Shown here: positions 44,332-52,040 of the stretch, piece after piece
Layout of the letters: each line of letters starts with the position of its first letter
Position numbering within the stretch: position 1 is the first letter of the stretch
Source of the DNA: UBA7672 sp044224605
Lineage (GTDB): Bacteria > Pseudomonadota > Alphaproteobacteria > Caulobacterales > Hyphomonadaceae
NCBI GenBank assembly: GCA_044224605.1
Contig: JBGAKC010000013.1
Span: 1-64,000, forward strand
Direction of reading: 5' to 3'
Length of the DNA stretch: 64,000 nt
Notes under the pieces: model-generated
Databases searched by the model: none
The model's input: only the letters and a program-made list of their open reading frames with translations
What the model was told of the DNA's origin: nothing
Made by a program: the position numbers and the translations under genes

Positions 44332-44405
44332 GTAGGGAGTAGTGAGTGGCGATCGTGGTCCTTCGACGGGCGCTGGTTCTCCATTCCCTATTCGCTACTC
44401 CCTAT
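44332..44405. repeat. Inverted arrays of degenerate 7-bp repeats
   Basis: The right arm (44378-44405) is four heptamers TCTCCAT, TCCCTAT, TCGCTAC, TCCCTAT. The left arm (44332-44352), read on the minus strand, is TCGCCAC, TCACTAC, TCCCTAC. The two arms include a perfect 10-bp inverted repeat (TAGGGAGTAG / CTACTCCCTA). The array lies in the gap between the second MFS gene and gcrA. Confidence 0.7.
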
Positions 44406-44431
44406 TGTCCGCGTGGGACGTGCAAACGGAA

Positions 44432-44463
44432 GCCGCCCCGGAATCCTGAGACTCCGGGGCGGC
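44432..44463. terminator. 11-bp stem hairpin between the MFS gene and gcrA
   Basis: GCCGCCCCGGA pairs perfectly with TCCGGGGCGGC across a 10-base loop. It separates two convergent genes and probably stops transcription from both sides. There is no T-run. Confidence 0.6.
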
Positions 44464-44519
44464 GCCGTCGCGGGTAGAAGTCAGGAGAACCTGTTCAGGC
44501 CCGTGTTCGGAATTTCGGA

Positions 44520-45056
44520 TCAGCCGGCGAGGCGCTGGATGTAGTCGAACTCGCGGGCGCGGCGTTCGCGCTTCTTCGCGGGCTGGAAGGCGACGCGGGC
44601 GTGTTCGGCGCAGTAGGGCGAGCCTTCGACCGAGCCATGCCCGCAGAAGCCGAAATTGGCGTCAGCCGGATCGCCGATCGGCCATTTGCACATGGAGTCT
44701 TTCACGGTGAGGACCGTGACCATGTCGCCGTTCGGAAGGCGCTGCGGTTCGATATTTGCTTCGGCTTCGGTGATGTGGGTATGCGTCGGCTCCGGGCGGA
44801 CGGCGAGCGCGTTCGAGCCGCGGGCGACGGACGCGGAGGCCTGACGCGGAAGCTGCTGCGGCTTGGGCCGGGCGAGGCGGGGCGGGCGTTTCACCGGGCG
44901 GGACGGAGTCGCGCGGCCGGAGAGTCCGAGACGGTGCACTTTGCCGATCACCGCATTGCGGGTGACCGAGCCCAGGCGTTTGGCGATCTGGCTTGCACTG
45001 TGCCCTTCGGCCCAGAGTTTCTTCAGTTCCGCGACGCGTTCTTCGGTCCAGCCCAT
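44520..45056 (-). CDS. gcrA: Cell-cycle regulator GcrA
   Basis: A 178-residue GcrA protein. The N-terminal DNA-binding helix-turn-helix is WTEERVAELKKLWAEGHSAS followed by QIAKRLGSVTRNAVIGKVHRLGL. A basic Pro-rich linker and a C-terminal sigma-70-binding domain (SMCKWPIGDPADANFGFCGH, SPYCAEHARVAFQP) follow. GcrA activates sigma70 promoters carrying CcrM-methylated GANTC. The start at 45056 gives the usual MGWTEERV. A GAATC overlaps the region just before the ATG and further GANTC sites lie upstream. Confidence 0.96.
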   Translation of the reverse strand: MGWTEERVAELKKLWAEGHSASQIAKRLGSVTRNAVIGKVHRLGLSGRATPSRPVKRPPRLARPKPQQLPRQASASVARGSNALAVRPEPTHTHITEAEANIEPQRLPNGDMVTVLTVKDSMCKWPIGDPADANFGFCGHGSVEGSPYCAEHARVAFQPAKKRERRAREFDYIQRLAG

Positions 45057-45321
45057 GAATCTCTCTCCACAGCCTCCGGGAATCGTGCAAGACACAACAT
45101 ATAGGTGACCTCGCGCCGACCCACTTCCCAATTGCCTAGGAATAGTAGCTGCAGGGCTTCTGCCCGCAATATGCTGGGGCGCTTCCTAACAGCTTAATCA
45201 ATATATTGGGGTTGTACACAGGGCGAGTGAGTCACGGGGTCGCGGGGCGGGTTTTTAGCAGTTGTGGCGGGGCGGACTCAACTTTCGAGCGAGGTTCTGG
45301 ACCCGTTGCGGCTTTGGACTC
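45057..45321 (-). promoter_or_regulatory. gcrA upstream region with four GANTC sites
   Basis: GANTC occurs at 45057-45061, 45229-45233, 45275-45279 and 45317-45321. TTGTACACA at about 45212, seven of nine matches to a DnaA box, lies beside the AT-rich TTAATCAATATATTGG. In Caulobacter gcrA is controlled by DnaA, CtrA and CcrM, so a similar mix is plausible here. The individual short matches are weak evidence. Confidence 0.4.
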
Positions 45322-46022
45322 ACGGCTTTTGTCTGTGGACGGATCGCTGCCAATACGTTCGCGATCCCGCGGCAACCGCAGGTTGGACAGGACCTGGTGT
45401 GGGGTGGCGCTAGCCCCGGTTCGATCAGCTGGTCGAAGAGCGCGAAGGGGCGCAGCGCCAGGGCGCGGGCGTTGAACCATTCGGGACGGCCATGCCACAA
45501 CCAGCGGCTCGGGATTTCGCCCTGCTCGGGCGGGGCGAGGACATCGCTTGGAATGGCGGGGGGGCGCAGCGGCGTTTTCAGCATCAGCGTCCGCAGGCGG
45601 AATCCTCCAGCGCAGCGCGGAGAAATGGGCGTTCCACCCGGCCGGATTGGACGAGGGGAAATACAACGCGCCGGGCTTCTTTTCGATCACTTCGCCGTCC
45701 GCATTCGCGTCGTCCGAAAGTTTCCTGGCAAGGAGCGCAACAGGGGTTCCGGGATGGGCGTCCTTGGCGTCGCGCGCAGGAGGCGGCGGCCTTCCGGGGG
45801 TCATGATGAGGAAGGAGATGGCCTCGACCGTGACGAGCAGGCGCAGGAGGTTGCTGCGGGTGTCATGCGGGACCTTGCGCCAGGTCGCGAGGCGGCGGTT
45901 CTGCCGATGATCATGATGAAGACCGGCTTGAACATGATCCGCACGCGCTCCCACAGCTGTGGGATCGCGTATTGGGTGGGCGGGCCCTGAACGGGCGCAA
46001 GGAGATTGGTCACCGGTTTGAT
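45255..46022 (-). pseudogene. Degraded or frameshifted minus-strand coding sequence, unidentified
   Basis: About 770 bp between gcrA and the ABC permease hold protein-like sequence on the minus strand split over three frames. The order is MRIKPVTNLLAPVQG to MFKPVFIMIIG, then NRRLATWRKVPHDTRSNLL to ALYFPSSNPAGWNAHFSALRW, then LKTPLRPPAIPSDVLAPPEQ to FDQLIEPGLAPPHTRSCPTC. Joining the frames gives a continuous protein of about 240 residues with one likely membrane helix (LLRLLVTVEAISFLIM). A GE-x-LWHGRPEW stretch faintly recalls bacterial PH-like domains. I cannot name the family. The split could be real decay or sequence error. Confidence 0.45.
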
Positions 46023-46207
46023 GCGCACAGTATCCGCCGGCGCGCAGGGGGGGGCGGAGCGAGGGCTCCAGATCCGACGGCCTCGAAGTGTTCGTTGCCA
46101 GAATTTCCTAGGGTTTTGCTGCAGCTGCTCGCGCGGAATTCGTACGGATTCCGGGGCTACGGTTTAGGTTTTCGGTCTTGTGTCGCGCCCGCCATGACTA
46201 CATTTCC

Positions 46208-47086
46208 ATGGCGCAAACGGCTCAAGGGCTTAAAAAAGCGGCCATGGATCAGACGCTGACGAAACCGCCGCTTGAGGCCTCCCCATCCGTGGCGGGGCCG
46301 CGACAGTATGGGGCGGTGAACTGGCTAGGGCTGTGGACGCTCTGTCTGCGCGAGACACGGCGGTTCTGGAAGGTCGGGATGCAGACGCTGTTTGCGCCCG
46401 TCGTGTCCTCACTCCTGATGCTGTTCGTGTTCAAGCTGGCGTTCGGGCAGAACGTGTCGCAGAGCCCGGGGGGCGTCGCGTTCACGACCTTCCTCGCGCC
46501 AGGCGTCGTGATGATGGCGATCCTCAACAACGCCTTCGCCAACACATCCTCATCTCTCATCATCGCGAAGGTGCAGGGCAATTCGGTCGACTTCCTGATG
46601 CCGCCGCTGTCGCCGCTTGAGCTGACGATCGGCTTTCTCTCGGGCGCGGTGACGCGCGGGCTGCTGGTGGGCATCGTGACCTATGCCGCTGTGTGGATCC
46701 TGCAGGTGACGCCGTTCCAGGTCGCGAACGTGTTCGCGATCTTCTACTTCTCGATCGTGGCGTCGCTGTTCATGGGCGCGGTGGGGCTCCTGGGCGGGAT
46801 CTGGGCTGACAAGTTCGACCACATGGCCGCGGTGCAGAATTTCGTCATCATGCCGCTGACCATGCTGTCGGGCACTTTCTATCCGATCGGCCGCCTGCCT
46901 GAGCCCTTCGTGTCGATCAGCCATTTCAACCCGTTCTTCCAGCTGATCGACGGCTTCCGCTATGGCTTCACGGGGCATGCGGAGAGCGACCTGCTGTTCG
47001 GCGGGCTGATGTCGCTGGGCGTCACGCTGGTGTTGTGCGTGGTGTGCTGGTCGTGGCTGAGCCGCGGCTACAAGCTGAAGGCTTGA
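46208..47086 (+). CDS. ABC-2 type transporter permease
   Basis: A 292-residue permease with six transmembrane helices and the ABC-2 signature (LPLTMLSGTFYPIGRLPEPF near residue 225). Proteins of this type export polysaccharides or drugs together with a separate ATPase. The ATP-binding subunit is not adjacent: upstream is the degraded minus-strand region and downstream a barstar-like gene. An alternative start is at 46244; neither start has a strong ribosome site. Confidence 0.88.
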   Translation: MAQTAQGLKKAAMDQTLTKPPLEASPSVAGPRQYGAVNWLGLWTLCLRETRRFWKVGMQTLFAPVVSSLLMLFVFKLAFGQNVSQSPGGVAFTTFLAPGVVMMAILNNAFANTSSSLIIAKVQGNSVDFLMPPLSPLELTIGFLSGAVTRGLLVGIVTYAAVWILQVTPFQVANVFAIFYFSIVASLFMGAVGLLGGIWADKFDHMAAVQNFVIMPLTMLSGTFYPIGRLPEPFVSISHFNPFFQLIDGFRYGFTGHAESDLLFGGLMSLGVTLVLCVVCWSWLSRGYKLKA

Positions 47087-47113
47087 GGGCGCTTGATCCA
47101 GGTTCTTCACGAT

Positions 47114-47500
47114 ATGCGCTGGAGTCCCGAGTGGGACATCAAGAAGCGCAACAGGCATGTCATCGATCTCAGAGAGTGCAAAGACGAGCCCTCGGTCCTG
47201 AGAAGCATCGGCGCGGTCCTGAAAGGCGCCGGAGATATGGCAACCATCAGAGGCAATAGCCTGGACGCGCTGGATGATGTCGTGAGCGATTGGTTCATCG
47301 AGCACTGGGGCGACAAGGTCGAAATCTACCTGCGAGGCGTCGAAGCGATGAGACGTTGTCGGCGTGATCTGATGGACGACATCACGGACGTTTTGAGCAA
47401 CGCGATCGACAACGCGGCCAGCCAAGCGTCCGAGGTGGGTCGTGTGTGCGACGAGGCCGTTGCGCGGGAGCGGATCAAGATATTTTTCTGTTTCACCTGA
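47114..47500 (+). CDS. Barstar-family protein
   Basis: A protein of about 128 residues. The region HVIDLRECKDEPSVLRSIG to GNSLDALDDVVSDWFIEHWG and then KVEIYLRGVEAM follows the barstar pattern (strand, helix, N-x-x-A-L-x-D helix, strand), as in inhibitors of barnase-type ribonucleases. A TTG at 47093 with a weak GAGGG before it is an alternative start. No ribonuclease gene is adjacent, so it is either an orphan immunity protein or a barstar-fold protein with another partner. Confidence 0.7.
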   Translation: MRWSPEWDIKKRNRHVIDLRECKDEPSVLRSIGAVLKGAGDMATIRGNSLDALDDVVSDWFIEHWGDKVEIYLRGVEAMRRCRRDLMDDITDVLSNAIDNAASQASEVGRVCDEAVARERIKIFFCFT

Positions 47501-47523
47501 AGGCGTAGGTGGCTCAGTTGTCA

Positions 47524-47559
47524 TCCCGGCCGCAAGTGCGAAGCGCTGAAGCGCCGGGA
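47524..47559. repeat. Intergenic inverted-repeat element
   Basis: TCCCGGC and GCCGGGA are 22 bases apart in the 318-bp gap before argD. The stretch reads like the CCCGG...GCGCCGGGACCC repeats scattered in alphaproteobacterial intergenic DNA. Apart from this the gap (47501-47818) shows no gene. Confidence 0.4.
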
Positions 47560-47818
47560 CCCATCCAACTTCGTGTTCGGGCGCCGGGAAATGGTTCCCG
47601 GATCGCGCTGCGCGAGTCGGGGATAACAGGACGATGTCTTCCGGCTGTCATCCAGAAGGAGGCGTGGGCCGGTTCTGCCTTCCGCAACGTCGCGAATTAC
47701 CCTCATTTTCATTGACATAAGGGGCGACCGGCCTCATTCAGCGCGCTTTCTGAATTGGCCCTTGAACAAGGTCAGGAGTTCTTTCCCTACCGCCGGCGTC
47801 ACTCAAGGAGATACGCCC

Positions 47819-49009
47819 ATGTCGAACGCAGTGCTTCCCGTCTACGGCCCCAGCCCGGTCGTTTTCGAGCGAGGCGAAGGCGTGCGCATGTATGACGACA
47901 AGGGGAAGGCCTATCTCGACTTCATCGCGGGCATCGCGGTCAATTCGCTCGGGCACTGCAACCCGGTTCTCGTCAAGGCGCTGGCGGAGCAGGCCAACAA
48001 GCTGTGGCATACGTCGAACATGTTCCGCGTGCCGGGGCAGGAGCGGCTGGCGCAGCGCTATGTCGACCTGACATTCGCGGACTTCGCGTTCTTCACCAAT
48101 TCGGGTGCGGAATCGATCGAGGGCTGCATCAAGATCGCGCGGCGCTATCACTGGGCGAAGGGCGCCCCGGAGCGGATCGGCATTCTCTCCTTCGAAGGCT
48201 CTTTCCACGGGCGGACGCTCGGCGGGATCAGCGCCGGGGCGCAGGAGAAATATCGCGAGGGCTTTGGTCCGCGCCTGCAGGGCTTCCGGTCGGCCCCGTT
48301 CGGCGATCATGATGCGCTCAAGCTGGCGATCAAGGAGCCGGACCTGGCGGCCGTACTGATCGAGCCGGTGCAGGGCGAGGGCGGCGTGCGGGAAGTTCCC
48401 GGTCAGTGCCTGCAGGGCCTGCGGAAGCTTTGTGACGAGCATGGCGTGCTGCTGATCTATGATGAGATCCAGTGCGGCGCGGGGCGGACGGGCAAGCTGT
48501 TCCACCATCAATGGTATCCCGGCTCCGAGCCCGATCTGCTGGCGGCGGCGAAGGGTATCGGCGGTGGATTCCCGATGGGGATGATCCTTGCAACCGAGAA
48601 GGCTGCATCCGGCATGGCCAAGGGCGTGCACGGGACAACGTTCGGCGGCGGACCGCTGGCGATGGCGGTGGGCAACGCCGTGCTCGACGTGATCACCGGC
48701 GAAGGCTTCCTCGAGAATGTGCGCCGCGTGGCGGGCACGATGCAGCAGGGGATGGAGAGCCTGAAGGGGCGCTATCCAGAGCTGGTGAAGGATGTAACGG
48801 GCGCGGGCCTGCTGCGCGGGCTCAAGATGCGCGACGATCCGATGCCGCTGCGGGGCAAGCTCTCCGATCGCGGGCTGCTGGTCGGCACGGCCGGGAACAA
48901 CACGCTGCGCCTTGCCCCGCCGCTGATCGTTACCGAGGCCGATGTACGCGAAGCTATCGACATCATCGACCAGCAGTTCGCCAGCATGATGACGGCCGCC
49001 GGGTCATGA
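47819..49009 (+). CDS. argD: Acetylornithine aminotransferase
   Basis: A 396-residue PLP enzyme of arginine synthesis. Key parts are FFTNSGAESIEGCIKIAR, LLIYDEIQCGAGRTGKLF (with the PLP-contacting Asp) and the Schiff-base lysine in LAAAKGIGGGFPMG. The start at 47819 gives MSNAVLPVYGPSPVVFERG, the usual N-terminus. Its stop overlaps the argF start by four bases (ATGA). Confidence 0.96.
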   Translation: MSNAVLPVYGPSPVVFERGEGVRMYDDKGKAYLDFIAGIAVNSLGHCNPVLVKALAEQANKLWHTSNMFRVPGQERLAQRYVDLTFADFAFFTNSGAESIEGCIKIARRYHWAKGAPERIGILSFEGSFHGRTLGGISAGAQEKYREGFGPRLQGFRSAPFGDHDALKLAIKEPDLAAVLIEPVQGEGGVREVPGQCLQGLRKLCDEHGVLLIYDEIQCGAGRTGKLFHHQWYPGSEPDLLAAAKGIGGGFPMGMILATEKAASGMAKGVHGTTFGGGPLAMAVGNAVLDVITGEGFLENVRRVAGTMQQGMESLKGRYPELVKDVTGAGLLRGLKMRDDPMPLRGKLSDRGLLVGTAGNNTLRLAPPLIVTEADVREAIDIIDQQFASMMTAAGS

Positions 49010-49926
49010 AGCACTTTCTGGACCTGTGGCCGATCTCCTCCGGGGAGCTGAGGTCGATTCTGGACAGCGCGAAGTCGCGCAAGGCGGCGCGGAAGGGTTT
49101 GCCGAAGGGTACGCCTGATCGCGATGCGCCTCTGGCTGGGCGGACGCTGGCGATGATCTTCGAGAAGAACTCGACGCGGACGCGCGTGAGCTTCGACATG
49201 GCGATCCGGCAGCTGGGAGGATCGTCGCTGATTCTGACGGCGACGGATTCGCAGATCAGCCGTGGCGAAAGCATCGAGGACACAGCGCGCGTGATGTCGC
49301 GCTATGTCGATGCGGTGATGATGCGGGCGAACCGCCATTCCGATGTCGAGGCGTTCGCGAAGTTTGCGTCGGTGCCGGTGATCAACGGGCTCACCGAGAA
49401 ATCGCATCCCTGCCAGATCATGGCGGACCTGCAAACGCTGGAAGAGGCTGGGCTCTCGCTCAAAGGCTCGCGCATTGCGTGGGTGGGCGATGGCAACAAC
49501 ATGGCGAACACCTTCATCCATGCGGCGCCGAAATTCGGCTTCTCGCTCTCGGTGGCGACGCCGGCGGGATACGATCCGGACATGAAAGACGTCGAGCGGG
49601 CGCGGGCCGAGCAGGGACGCATCGACCTGTTCCGCGATCCGAAACAGGCGGTGGCGGGCGCGGATGTCGTCGTCGCGGACACGTTCGTCTCGATGGGCGA
49701 TCTCGACGCCGACAAGCGCCTTTCCGATCTCGCCGCCTACAAGGTGAGCGGGGACCTGATGCGCGCGGCCAATGGCGGGGCGAAATTCCTGCACTGCCTC
49801 CCGGCGCACCGCGGCGAGGAAGTGGATGCGGACGTCATCGACGGCCCGCAGTCGCTGGTCTTCGATGAAGCCGAGAACCGTCTCCACGCCCAGAAGGCGA
49901 TCCTGGAGTGGTGCTTCAAGGGGTAG
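49006..49926 (+). CDS. argF: Ornithine carbamoyltransferase
   Basis: A 306-residue enzyme joining ornithine and carbamoyl phosphate to give citrulline. The carbamoyl phosphate site is FEKNSTRTRVSFD, HPCQIMADLQT binds the intermediate, and FLHCLPAHRGEEVD is the catalytic cysteine loop. It is coupled to argD by ATGA. In Caulobacterales hslO normally follows next; here three genes on the other strand intervene. Confidence 0.97.
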   Translation: MKHFLDLWPISSGELRSILDSAKSRKAARKGLPKGTPDRDAPLAGRTLAMIFEKNSTRTRVSFDMAIRQLGGSSLILTATDSQISRGESIEDTARVMSRYVDAVMMRANRHSDVEAFAKFASVPVINGLTEKSHPCQIMADLQTLEEAGLSLKGSRIAWVGDGNNMANTFIHAAPKFGFSLSVATPAGYDPDMKDVERARAEQGRIDLFRDPKQAVAGADVVVADTFVSMGDLDADKRLSDLAAYKVSGDLMRAANGGAKFLHCLPAHRGEEVDADVIDGPQSLVFDEAENRLHAQKAILEWCFKG

Positions 49927-49929
49927 GAC

Positions 49930-50358
49930 CTACTCCCCCCGTCCGACGATCGAGGCGGAGGCGACGAGTTCGCCCAGCAGCGACAGTGTCGCTGCGCCCG
50001 AAGCGTCGAACGGATCGAGTTCGGCGCGGCGGAAGTATTTCAGGAGGAGGGCGGGGTTCACCTTGGAGAGGTTCACCTGGCCCATCGTCCAGGCTCCGAA
50101 GCGGCGTTCGGTGATCTCCTCATAGGACAGCAGGCGGACGTTCTCGTGGCGCGGGTCGCGCACGATGGCGTTGTAGAGATCGCAGACCTCGTCGCGGCCG
50201 CCTTCGAGCACCTGGATGAAGACATTGTTCGAGACGCAGAGCATGCCGGTGATGCCCTTGGCCGGGTTGTTGCGGCGGGACTGGGCGAGGATCTCGTCGA
50301 GGATGGCCGCGGTTGCTTCGGCGGCGGAGCGGCTGGCATAGAGGCAGCGGACAAGCAT
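49930..50358 (-). CDS. BLUF-domain blue-light sensor
   Basis: A 142-residue single-domain BLUF photoreceptor. The flavin-site residues are in place: Tyr in LVRCLYASRS, Asn in NNPAKGITGML and Gln in VFIQVLEGGRDEVCDLY. The Trp/Met region RRFGAWTMGQVNL follows. A C-terminal helical part of about 45 residues caps the domain; there is no attached output domain. It starts five bases after folE on the same strand, so blue-light sensing and folate or pterin synthesis are probably cotranscribed. Confidence 0.9.
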   Translation of the reverse strand: MLVRCLYASRSAAEATAAILDEILAQSRRNNPAKGITGMLCVSNNVFIQVLEGGRDEVCDLYNAIVRDPRHENVRLLSYEEITERRFGAWTMGQVNLSKVNPALLLKYFRRAELDPFDASGAATLSLLGELVASASIVGRGE

Positions 50359-50363
50359 GGCGA

Positions 50364-51080
50364 TCAGTCTTTCAGGTTCAGGAGCGAGAGGAATTCGCGG
50401 CGCAGCGCCGGGTCCTTGAGGAAGGAGCCGCGCATGACAGAGTTGATCATCTTGGTCTGGTTGTCGCGCACGCCGCGCCAGTGCATGCAGAAGTGATCAG
50501 CTTCCATGACGACGGCGAGCCCGTCGGGCCGGACCTTGTCGATGAGAAGTTCCGCCATCTGCGTTATGGCTTCCTCCTGGATCTGCGGGCGCGACATGAT
50601 CCATTCGGCGAGGCGGGAGTATTTCGACAGGCCGATGAGGTTGGAGTGCTCGTTCGGCATCAGGCCGATCCAGAGCCGGCCCATGATCGGGCAGAGATGG
50701 TGGCTGCAGGCGCTGCGCACTGTGATCGGGCCGACGATCATCAGCTCGTTCAGCATCGACGCGTTGGGAAATTCCGTGACGGGCGGGGCGGGGATGTAGC
50801 GACCGTGAAAGACCTCGGTGAGATACATCTTCGCGACGCGCTTGGCCGTTTCGTTGGTATTGTGATCACTCTCCGTGTCAATCACGAGGCTTTCGAGCAC
50901 GGCCTTCAGCCTGGCCTCGACTTCGGCCTGCAGCTCTTCAAGCTCACCCGGTTCGAGGAAGGCCGAGATGTTGTCGTTGGCGTGGAAACGCCGCTTCGCC
51001 TTGACGATGCGCGCGCGGATGCGGGCGGAGACGGGGATGGGGGGCGTGTCTGTGGGGGGAGTCTTCACGCGTTCGCTCAT
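50364..51080 (-). CDS. folE: GTP cyclohydrolase I
   Basis: A 238-residue type IA GTP cyclohydrolase that makes dihydroneopterin triphosphate, the first step to folate. The zinc and catalytic residues are in TVRSACSHHLCPIMGRLWIG, ADHFCMHWRGVRD provides the third zinc ligand, and GLSKYSRLAEW is conserved. The C-terminus ends normally. It is followed by the BLUF gene and preceded by an SDR gene on the same strand. Confidence 0.95.
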   Translation of the reverse strand: MSERVKTPPTDTPPIPVSARIRARIVKAKRRFHANDNISAFLEPGELEELQAEVEARLKAVLESLVIDTESDHNTNETAKRVAKMYLTEVFHGRYIPAPPVTEFPNASMLNELMIVGPITVRSACSHHLCPIMGRLWIGLMPNEHSNLIGLSKYSRLAEWIMSRPQIQEEAITQMAELLIDKVRPDGLAVVMEADHFCMHWRGVRDNQTKMINSVMRGSFLKDPALRREFLSLLNLKD

Positions 51081-51144
51081 GTCTGCAGTCTTTCACAAGT
51101 AGCGCGGCAAAGCTCCCCGGGAGCCCTGCGGCGCAGGGAGCATT

Positions 51145-51885
51145 CTAGGGGCTGATCTCTTCGCCGTCCCACCCGAACATTCGACCTGACTGACCCGGAG
51201 TGAGACCGTCGAGCACGGACAGGAGGCGGCTGGCCGCAAAGGCAGGGCTGAACAATCGTTCGGGCGGGACGCCGGCCTGGAAAGGCTTCGACAGGGCGGT
51301 GTCGACAGTTCCGGGGTGAAGGGCCACGCACAGGCCCTGGGGATGGGTGCGCGCCTGTTCGATCGCCAGCGTCCGGATCAGCATGTTGAGCGCGGCCTTG
51401 GAGGCCCGGTAGCTGTGCCATCCGCCCAGCCGGTTGTCGGAAATCGATCCCACCCGCGCGGACACAACGGCGAACAGCGTCCGGCGGTCGCGCGGCAGGT
51501 GAGGCAATATCCGCTTCGCGATCATGGCCGGCCCTATCGTGTTGAGCGTGAAGGCCTGCTTCAACGCTTCCGTCTCGAGCGACCGCATCGTCTTCTCGGG
51601 CTGGAGGCCGGCGCCGTGCAGCCGCCCGGTTGCAACGATCACCAGGTCGAGGCCGCCCTCGGCGGTGACCAGCGATGTGGCGCCGTCGATCGACCAGTCG
51701 TCTTCGAGGTCAAATGCGAAAGGCTGGACCTTCGAGGATTTCGCCCGAGACGGGTTTCGCGAACCGGCGTGTACAAGGGCGCAGCGTTCATCCTCTTGCA
51801 ACAGTTCGATGATGGCGCGGCCTATGCCGCCGGAGGCGCCGAACACGGCGGCGCGATAACCATCTGAAAGGGAGCCCAGTGTCAT
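51145..51885 (-). CDS. Short-chain dehydrogenase/reductase
   Basis: A 246-residue SDR. The nucleotide-binding motif is AAVFGASGGIGRAIIELL, the catalytic tyrosine and lysine are in WHSYRASKAALNMLIRTLA, and the serine is in ARVGSISDNR. It resembles C-factor/sniffer-type SDRs. It precedes folE by 64 bases, and with folE and the BLUF gene forms a reverse-strand block. SDR members can reduce pterins, but a pteridine-reductase signature is not evident, so the substrate is unknown. An upstream in-frame start at 51942 is possible. Confidence 0.85.
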   Translation of the reverse strand: MTLGSLSDGYRAAVFGASGGIGRAIIELLQEDERCALVHAGSRNPSRAKSSKVQPFAFDLEDDWSIDGATSLVTAEGGLDLVIVATGRLHGAGLQPEKTMRSLETEALKQAFTLNTIGPAMIAKRILPHLPRDRRTLFAVVSARVGSISDNRLGGWHSYRASKAALNMLIRTLAIEQARTHPQGLCVALHPGTVDTALSKPFQAGVPPERLFSPAFAASRLLSVLDGLTPGQSGRMFGWDGEEISP

Positions 51886-52040
51886 GGCCGTTGTACGCAG
51901 CCCGGCGGCGGTGGGTTCGAGGCTCCGCGCAATAATTTCCATGGGGGGCCGGTCTGGGGGCGGGACAGCTGCAACGGGTTGAAAACCTGCGGCGTGGCGC
52001 CCATTTGGCGCAGATGCTCACACATGGTAGCTCCCCCGGC

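Noticed and set aside
42648..44384. A 578-codon minus-strand frame opposite the second MFS gene
   Set aside because: His/Arg-rich shadow without domains; the plus-strand transporter is unmistakable.
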